Below, piece by piece: positions 57,601 through 64,000 of a stretch of DNA of 64,000 nucleotides; the first letter of the stretch is position 1, and every line of letters starts with the position of its first letter. This stretch comes from Falciphora oryzae (taxonomy: Eukaryota > Ascomycota > Sordariomycetes > Magnaporthales > Magnaporthaceae): NCBI GenBank assembly GCA_000733355.1, contig JNVV01000051.1, positions 26,249 through 90,248 on the forward strand, written 5' to 3'. The position numbers and the translations under genes are program-made. The notes beneath the pieces are model-generated. The model had not been told where the DNA came from, searched no databases, and saw only the letters and a list, made by a program, of their open reading frames with translations.

Positions 57601-58349
57601 ATACAGACGCTCTACAGCACCCTCGAGGCTGCCCTGCTCCTGATACACCCCTTCATGCCGTTTGTGACTGAGGAGCTCTGGCAGCGTCTGCCCCGGCGCA
57701 AGGGAGACACCACCAGGTCCATCGTCGTCGCCAGTTACCCGCAGTACGACGAGGCGCTGGAAAACCCCTCGGCCGAAACCGCCTACGAGCTGGTGCTCGA
57801 CTGCTCCAAGGGAATCCGGTCCCTGATGGCCGAGTATACCCTGAAGAACGAGGCTCAAGGTACGTTACTCATGCCACCCTTGTTTTGCGCCCTCAAAATT
57901 CGCGACACATGCCGGCTAATAATCTCGATTCTTCTCCGACAGTCTACATCCAAGCGCACGAAGAAACCTCACTCAAAACGGCGCGCGAGGAGCTGCAGTC
58001 CATCAAGTCGCTCTCGGGCAAAGGCGTGACGTCGGTCGAGGTAATCAAAGGCGAGGCGGGCCGACCGGCTGGCTGCGTCGTCTTCCCCGTCTCAGCTGGT
58101 GTCGCCGTGTTCCTGCATGTTAAAGGTCGCGTCGACATCGATGCCGAGATCGCCAAGGCGACCAAGAAGCTGGAGAAGACGAGAGCTCAGATTGAGCGCC
58201 AGCGCAAGCTGGTCAGCGATCCCGCGTACATCGAGAAAGTCGTCGCCGAGCTGCAAAAGGCGGACCGGAAGAAGCTCGTCGACCTCGAGAGCGAGGCGGA
58301 TGGGTTCAAAGCCACCATCAAGCAGTTTGAGGACCTGAAGCTCGAGTGA
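54690..58349 (+). CDS. Valyl-tRNA synthetase, mitochondrial and cytosolic forms
   Basis: Class I aminoacyl-tRNA synthetase charging tRNA-Val. Exons 54690-54846, 54923-55087, 55154-57859 and 57943-58349 give 1144 residues from the first chosen ATG, 1103 from the ATG at 54,813 (MATNSS). The 41 residues before the second ATG are rich in Arg, Ser and Leu and free of Asp/Glu ([20 protein letters not shown]...), a mitochondrial targeting presequence. Alternative starts from one gene serve both compartments in yeast (VAS1) and Neurospora (cyt-20/un-3). Motifs: the HIGH box as HMGH within [14 protein letters not shown], the editing domain after [17 protein letters not shown] within [11 protein letters not shown], the anticodon-binding domain, and a C-terminal coiled coil ([19 protein letters not shown]). 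An N-terminal Lys/Ala-rich extension is typical of eukaryotic forms. The gene appears intact. Confidence 0.95.
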
Positions 58350-59399
58350 GGCAGGCAGACAGACAACCTTAGACTAGAGTAGGTAGGATGGTACTAAGGT
58401 GCAGGCCATGTCAGTCGAGATACATGACAAAGAAAAAAGTACTGCCCAAGGCGTTTCGAATACCATTTTCTCCGTATAGGCGTGTTCCAACATGCTTCCT
58501 CTTGGCCATCACTTCTTGGCACGCGCTGTTTGTGCACGCAGCCAAATTACATACAAACCCTCAACACCCGCCAATCAAGCGACAAATAACACCAACTCCG
58601 CCCGCCCAAAGGCGCTGGCGACGGCGCCATGCCGTTGCCGTCCTCCCCCCTGACCAATATAGAGCGGTACAGTACACTATCCTGAGCAGCCCGCCTGCCC
58701 GGAGAAACCTACTGCTACTTGAAGCCTGTCGACGCCGAAGGTGCGCAGCAGGACTCGCGTTCTGAATCTGGCAGCAGCAACAACGAGGAAGATGACGGCT
58801 TTGAAGACGGTGTAGCTACGCTCCGAAACTTTTGTCTTGTGGCCATAACCAAAGACGGGAGGGCGTTAGAGACGCACGCGCTCGTGCAGCCGTCCACACG
58901 GATGTGGCCGGGTCAAAAGGGCAGGCTTCAAGATGATCCCTTATTGGTTCTGGCATACTGACTGGTATTGGAAAGTTGTTTCCGAACGCCTCTTTGATCT
59001 GAACGCCTGTTCAAGCTGTGAGTTGGTCGTAGTGGTGGCGGTTGCGGCTAGCTCTCTTCACCACCCAGAACCCAAGCAGGAAGCCCAAGCGGCTGGTCTT
59101 CCGGCTCTTCGATGAAGTTATCGTCCCAGCGAATTTCAAATCGAGCTACCGACGCGTCCGCAAGTGGGTTGGCTTGGTTGCCGACACTAGTGAACTGCCC
59201 CATTGGAAAGGCAACGTCCCAGCCGAGGCAGCGGCCTTGCCGCCTGAACGAGCCGACCGGTCGGGCGGAATCGTCGTCGTTTCGGGAACGCTGGGCGGGA
59301 TGGTTAGGAATGGGTCCGGCGTTGGAAGCCTCGCCAACGGCTGGAGACAATAGGAGGACCGCGCTCTTTGTCTCTGCGGACCGATTGCGGAATACGGCC
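58350..59399. other. Intergenic with fragment of a dispersed repeat
   Basis: 58,512-58,670 resembles 32,032-32,188 (GTGCACGC, CAACACCCGCCAA, GGCGACGGCGCCATGCCGTTGCCG, CAATATAG). Open frames at 58,719-58,961 and 59,042-59,353 lack recognised domains; the second might be a decayed N-terminus of the next gene. Confidence 0.45.
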
Positions 59400-61088
59400 C
59401 AACAAGCCCAGGGCCCGGGTGCTCAGGCACCACTGCGACATCCCAACCATCGGCAGCTCACCCAGGACTACCGTCGTCAATCGCTTCCTCTGGTCCAAGA
59501 AGCAAGCCCTGCCACCCCCGTTCTTCAAACCAACCCCAGCCTTTCAATTGGGCAGCAAGTCACATTCCCCAGTCAGCTTTACGGTGCCGGTCCGGGACCG
59601 CATCCTGTGTCAGCCAGGACGAATTCCCCGCCCAGCCATGGCAGCAACCAAACGCGTGTGTTTCATGCGCAGCAAATGCCGCCCGCCACTTCAATAGGGT
59701 TCCCCTCGGTTTGACATCTACCAACACATCGGGCCGGGTAGCGGCACCTTTGCTCCCGCCCAAGGGCAAGATTATAGCAAGACCCGATTACGCGTACGAC
59801 CAGTACCACGAGAGTTCCGTGAACATGTGGCTACACCAAATCCACTTGCGGAGCCCCGTCAGAACGAGCCGGGTTCTCGGCAACAAGCGGGACTTGCAGT
59901 CGCAGAAGCGGCACTATTAGTTCGTCGAAAGATTCGCTGTCGTCCCCGTCGCCATACGCAGCGACAGTCGCTGCACCACCGAGCTTGTTTTCTACGTGGA
60001 TGACGAGACAGTGTCCCGCCTGTCCAGGCCCGTTCGGCAGCAGGACGGCGAGCCGGAGGTTCCTGTATGCGAGTACGACGACGGCTCCTTGCGCCTCCGC
60101 CTGCGATGCTGCAAAATTGGCAAGCCCGAGGATCTGGCCGATATTCCCCAGTCGAAGTGGATGAATATCGACAGTTGTTTGCCCGCGCACATCTTTATGA
60201 CGCTGAACGACAAGACGGCGATCACACCGAGGCGAAAGCCGCACTACGGCAAGGATTTGCCCGCCGAGCTGACGCCGTACCTCGTTGGCAGGAAAAACCA
60301 TGTTACGGTTGCAGTAGCAACGCCGATGCGCGCGGCTGTGGTGGAGCACTACGAATTGGCGGTCGAGATCATTGTAACGAGAAGCCACTCCTCTCTTTGG
60401 AACCAGATACGGAATAACCAGGTCATCCCCCCGGAAAAAAACGCTGGAGGTGATTCAAAAGCGGCTTGGTGCTAAAGGGGGCGGCGATGGTAACGACGAT
60501 GACGACGGCGGCGTCGCGGTGCTGATGCAGGAGTTCTCGATCGACCTCGCGGATCCGTTCTCGGCCGTCATGTTTGAGACGCCAGTGCGGGGCGCCGCGT
60601 GCACCCACATGGAGTGTTTCGGCCTGGGCAACTGGCTCGAAACGCGCGAGCGCATTTCGCACCAGGGAGGGGCGTGCGACGCCACGTGCCGCTGGCGGGT
60701 TTACGAGCCGACGGTGCCGGACAAGTGGCGGTGCCCCATCTGTTCCGGGGACGCACGCCTCGTGGTGGACGGGTTCCTGCTCGGGGTGCGGCGCAAGCTC
60801 GAGTCCCAAGGCCGGCTGAACGCGCGGGTCCTGCACGTCTCGGCGGACGGATCCTGGAAGCCAGTCCCGGACGGCGCCGCCGCCGACGACGACGACTCGT
60901 GCAGCGACAGCGACTGGAAGGGCAAGACGACGCCGAATGAGGGACGTTCTCGGCGGAGTAGGAGCAAGAGCAGGCCGGCCGGGGCGGCACCCCCGGGTAA
61001 CGGGTTTTCGCACCTTCGTTTCCACGCGCCCCACATTAAGCGCAGGGTACAAACTATGCAAGACGGTACCTTACCGGCGCTAATATAA
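59400..61088 (+). pseudogene. SP-RING (MIZ) zinc-finger protein, SUMO E3 ligase type, broken
   Basis: The C-terminal frame holds an SP-RING: ETPVRGAACTHMECFGLGNW, then a spacer and WRCPICSGDARL, followed by an acidic DDDDSCSDSDW patch like the SUMO-interacting region of PIAS/Siz ligases. The preceding domain (FVERFAVVPVAIR; SLRLRLRCC; LPAHIFMTLNDK; RRKPHYGKDLPAELT) and the linker PLLPPKGK...LHQIHLRSPV fit fungal MIZ proteins, and a Gln/Pro-rich N-terminus lies upstream. Three lesions: a frame slip near 59,700, an in-frame TAG at 59,918-59,920 where a Gln codon is expected (one C-to-T change), and one surplus A in a run at 60,435-60,441. If functional it would attach SUMO to chromatin proteins. 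Confidence 0.7.
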
Positions 61089-61664
61089 TTTACAGAACCT
61101 GAGCGACAAGTTGTGGGTTAGCACAAGTTATACCATTCAGCACATCGGAAGGCCATATTAAAACCCACCGTCACTTTGTGTCCCGCCTGATCTAAAGAAG
61201 TGCGTAATATGGCTCTGCGAAAAAAAAAAAAAAAAAGCATACAAAAAATGGTTAGCATCGCCGATAATGCGAAAGCCGCCTGGCCGCCATAGTTTAAAAA
61301 CTTGAGGGAATCAGGATGAGCCAGTTGAGTAGATACCAACCTAGGATATGTAGAGCACATGCACAGCACGACCCTGGGAAGCCCTCCCACGGTCAATCCG
61401 ATGCCCATTCAAGCGAGGCCATTTACTAAAGCAGCTGTCAGCCAGTTAGCTACAAGATCCGCGGCTTGGCATGCAGGCTTGCCCAATGCCAGCCACCAGC
61501 TCTGTCCTGCTATCAGGCTGCCGTCCTGCCAGCGCGCATTTCCGCACCTTTTCACCTGCTAAACCCCGCGAAGCAAATGCGTTAAACGAAACGTCGCCTC
61601 ATCGGCACCAGCAAGGCCTACCGTTTATAACAAACATTCCCGACATCTTTTTTAGTTCACTGTC
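61089..61664. other. Intergenic, no gene seen
   Basis: Contains a 17-bp A-run near 61,220. It replaces the place where the N-terminal exon of the following peptidase relic should be. Confidence 0.5.
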
Positions 61665-62936
61665 CTAGGCGCAGGTGAAGCTTCTATCTCCATCGCCAGC
61701 ACGAAATACGACTCGCGGGTTTTCGGAGGCTCACCTAAAGGAGCTGTAAACGCACCTCTGGTGGCTGTGGCCAGCCTCGGGTGCAATGCTGTAGGTTTAT
61801 TGGCTTTGCGTACCCGGGCCAAATGGGGCGAGATGTTTTAGCTTGACTGTTGACTTTGCAGACCGACTTCCCCGCCGCAGTCAAAAGCGCCGTTGCCCTG
61901 ATCTCGCGCGGCACCTGCGTCTTTGGCGTCAAGTCCAGCAACGCCGCCGGCGCCGGCGCAGTGGCTGCCATTATCTACAACAACAACCCGACCGAAAGCC
62001 CTGCCAACGGCGGGATGGGTACAGGATCCTTCGTGCCGACCGCCGGCATCACGCAAGCGGCAGGCCAGGCGCTGGCTGCGGAGCCGCAAAGGGGCATTTC
62101 GCTGACGGCGGACCTCAGCGTCACCATCGCCGAAACCAAAACGTATAACATCATCGCCCAGACCAGGGGTGGCGACCCCAACAACATCTTCCAGCTCGGC
62201 GCGCACGTGGACTCGGTCGAGGTCAACCCGGGCTTTAACGACGACGGTTCCGGCACCTTAAGCACCCCCGGAATGGCAATCCAATTCGCTAAATTTTCGG
62301 TAAACAACGTGGTCCGGTTCAGTTGGTGGTCGGCCAAAAAGGCCGGGCTGGTCGGCTCGACCGAATACGTCGAATCGATAAGCCAGGCCGAGCGCGACAA
62401 AATCCGGCTTTACCTCAATTTTGACATGGTGGCGTCCGTCAACTGGTTTTACGCCATTTACGCGTCCAACGGCACCGGCTTCGAGGGACGCGCGCCGCCG
62501 CCCGGCGTGGTCGAGGCTGAGAAGATGTTCCAGGAGTATTTTGTTGGCTTGGCGGGTCTCAATTACACGTCCTTTGGCCTGCGCAAGGCCAGCGACCACG
62601 GGCCTTTTATCGACGCTCGCATCCCCACCGGCGGACTATTCACCGGCGGATCGGAGCTGAAGACCCCTGAGCAGGTGGCCATGTTTGGCGGGACCGTTGG
62701 CGTGCCCTCCGACCCCGAGAACCACAAGGCAGGAGACAATGGTAAGTCTGTCACTCCGTTAACTTGTTCTCTGTATTCACAAACCCGACCCGGTGCCTGC
62801 TGTTACTGATACCCGACTTTTAGTAACCAATATCCATCCCGAGCCCTTCCTCCAAGTAACAAAGGCTATCGCGCACGCGGTCTCTCTATATGGTCAGAGC
62901 TTCGACAGTTTGCCCCCTCGAGGCGATCGGCAATGA
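61665..62936 (+). pseudogene. M28-family aminopeptidase (aminopeptidase Y type), 5'-truncated and catalytically altered
   Basis: Exons about 61665-61792, 61861-62741 and 62824-62936. A PA-like domain is visible (APLVAVASLGCNA; VALISRGTCVFGVKSSNAAG; AIIYNNNP), then the zinc peptidase domain with AHVDSV, NDDGSG, LNFDMVAS and SDHGPF. The glutamate pair expected in WWSAEEAG reads Lys-Lys, two G-to-A changes that remove the catalytic base and a zinc ligand. The Cys pair normally flanking the last His is missing. No signal peptide or first exon is found. In intact form this is a vacuolar or secreted aminopeptidase. Confidence 0.75.
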
Positions 62937-63217
62937 TGGAGACAAATTTGTGCGGCTGTTGGCCCGAAGTACCAATCAGCTCAATGTGCCACGAGATGAC
63001 GGGACTGGATTTAATAAATAGATAAATGGGCCTGATGATATTCTTCTTCGGAAATGAACTGTTATCCAAAGAATAGTGTAGAGACCACCCATCCTTGGAA
63101 GCATGATTACCTATGGGCGATGACAGTTCCTTCGGAAAGGGGACCAGGGAAATAGGAAACCACCAAGCTCCTTCTTCCTCCACCCAGGCATGCAAAGACG
63201 CCACTTTCTCCCAGCGC
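62937..63217. other. Intergenic between convergent genes
   Basis: No gene seen between the peptidase relic (+) and the patatin gene (-). Confidence 0.5.
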
Positions 63218-63999
63218 TCAGTCCTGCGTCTCGTCAATTTTCATGGGGCAGCCACTAAGAGCAGAGCCGCCAGTCCCTCGTGTTCTGTCCGTGGAGAACA
63301 ATAGGTCGAACTGAGGTACGGTACCGGGCAACTTGAAGCAGACCCGGAGATTGAAAACACCATCCACAGCGATCTGATTGACTTGCTCGGTCGAGAGGGG
63401 CCAACTGTGGGTGTGGGCGCAGTTCGTAGTGTTCTTTAACTGGAATTGCGGGTTCCCAAGGTCTTTGATGAGCCGCCCGAATGCTTTGATCGAAGCAGAT
63501 CGCTCGATGAAGCGGCATCGGATTGAACCTGTAAGAATGGTTGGTCAGCTAAGGAGAGCTGTAGTCATATCGTGTAGATGTACTGACCTTTGATCCAAAA
63601 TTCGCCACTGGTGTTATCCCACCTTCCCTTGCCCTCAGGCTGGAAGTAGAAGCAAGTGGCTATCAGGAGAGTGGCGATGGTCTCGACCTTTTCCCCGCAT
63701 TTTGGCGTAGCTAGGTATCCTCTCGTTGCGGCTTCCATACTGCCATTCTGCACGGCTTTGATCTCGTCGAGCTCCGGAACGGCCGGGTTGAACTCGGGGT
63801 TGATGCGGAAGTATTTTCCCGGTTCTGTGCTTTCCATCTTGCCATCGACCTTGTGCCGGACCCTCTCGCTATTCAGGAACCTAAAAAATGCCCGCCTAAA
63901 AATTAGGGGCGCATGATGCAACTGGAGCCGGGGGACGCCGGGGCTAGAACTATCCTCATCGCTCGTCTGGGTACGCCCCGTCCCAACGGAAAGCAACAA
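63218..63999 (-). CDS. Patatin-like phospholipase, C-terminal part (gene continues past the window)
   Basis: Two visible exons, a last one 63528-63218 and an upstream one beginning outside the window and ending at 63588, with a 59-bp intron (GTCAGT...TTACAG). LLSVGTGR near the right edge is the patatin LSxGTG strand; KYFRINPEFNPAVPELDEI and the downstream CRFIERSASIKAFGRLIKD match the C-terminus of fungal patatin-domain proteins. The Ser-Asp dyad domain (GxSxG) would lie outside. A further short intron may exist around 63,890-63,940, where the frame reads poorly. Such proteins hydrolyse acyl groups of phospholipids, and in fungi often form the effector part of NLR-like proteins; the architecture cannot be seen here. 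Confidence 0.75.
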
Positions 64000-64000
64000 A

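Overview
The window is nuclear DNA of a filamentous ascomycete, most likely a Sordariomycete. Genes carry several short introns (about 50-130 bp) with GTATGT/GTAAGT-type donors and CTAAC-like branch sites. The gene families are typical of Pezizomycotina: a PNP-NACHT-ankyrin receptor, a CorA-like membrane protein, a DUF6594 protein, a PTR transporter, a P450, a tandem retropepsin protein and a patatin. Repeats show the C-to-T / G-to-A decay expected of repeat-induced point mutation (RIP). No rRNA gene, intact tRNA gene or CRISPR array was seen.

Layout. 1-15,830 is a nested transposon block. A long inverted repeat (1-487 and 15,364-15,828) brackets a decayed Harbinger-type transposase and an AT-rich Ty3/Gypsy retroelement of 10.8 kb lying on the minus strand, with 277-bp LTRs and a perfect GTTTT target duplication. 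Inside that element sit a solo LTR (also flanked by GTTTT), a palindromic MITE, and a second palindromic MITE split by an assembly gap. 16,013-17,199 is a dead Myb/SANT-like gene, the usual partner of Harbinger elements. 17,931-40,905 is an accessory, immunity-like region: a coiled-coil protein gene, a tandem repeat, a PNP-NACHT-ankyrin receptor gene, a CorA-like gene, a DUF84-like gene, a dead ankyrin gene, a DUF6594 gene with one frameshift, a relic of an NLR N-terminus, and a gene with two retropepsin-like domains.

41,157-54,010 begins with a dead class V chitinase tail. A compact group follows that looks like a small metabolic cluster: PTR-type peptide transporter, a fusion of a threonine-dehydratase-like PLP enzyme with a cystathionine-gamma-synthase-like PLP enzyme, a GNAT acetyltransferase, a cytochrome P450 divergent from the GNAT, and a broken cyclase/kynurenine-formamidase-like gene. 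No NRPS or PKS gene is visible. I infer a pathway to a modified amino acid with acetylation as tailoring or self-protection.

54,690-58,349 is the essential valyl-tRNA synthetase gene, with a mitochondrial presequence upstream of a second ATG. The right end holds a broken SP-RING (SUMO ligase-type) gene, a 5'-truncated M28 aminopeptidase relic whose catalytic Glu pair reads Lys-Lys, and the 3' end of a patatin-like phospholipase gene running off the window. Single-base length changes in homopolymers disrupt four otherwise well-conserved genes. Either the assembly has residual indel errors or several accessory genes are dying. Exon boundaries below were found by joining reading frames at splice sites; they are inferences, not transcript data.
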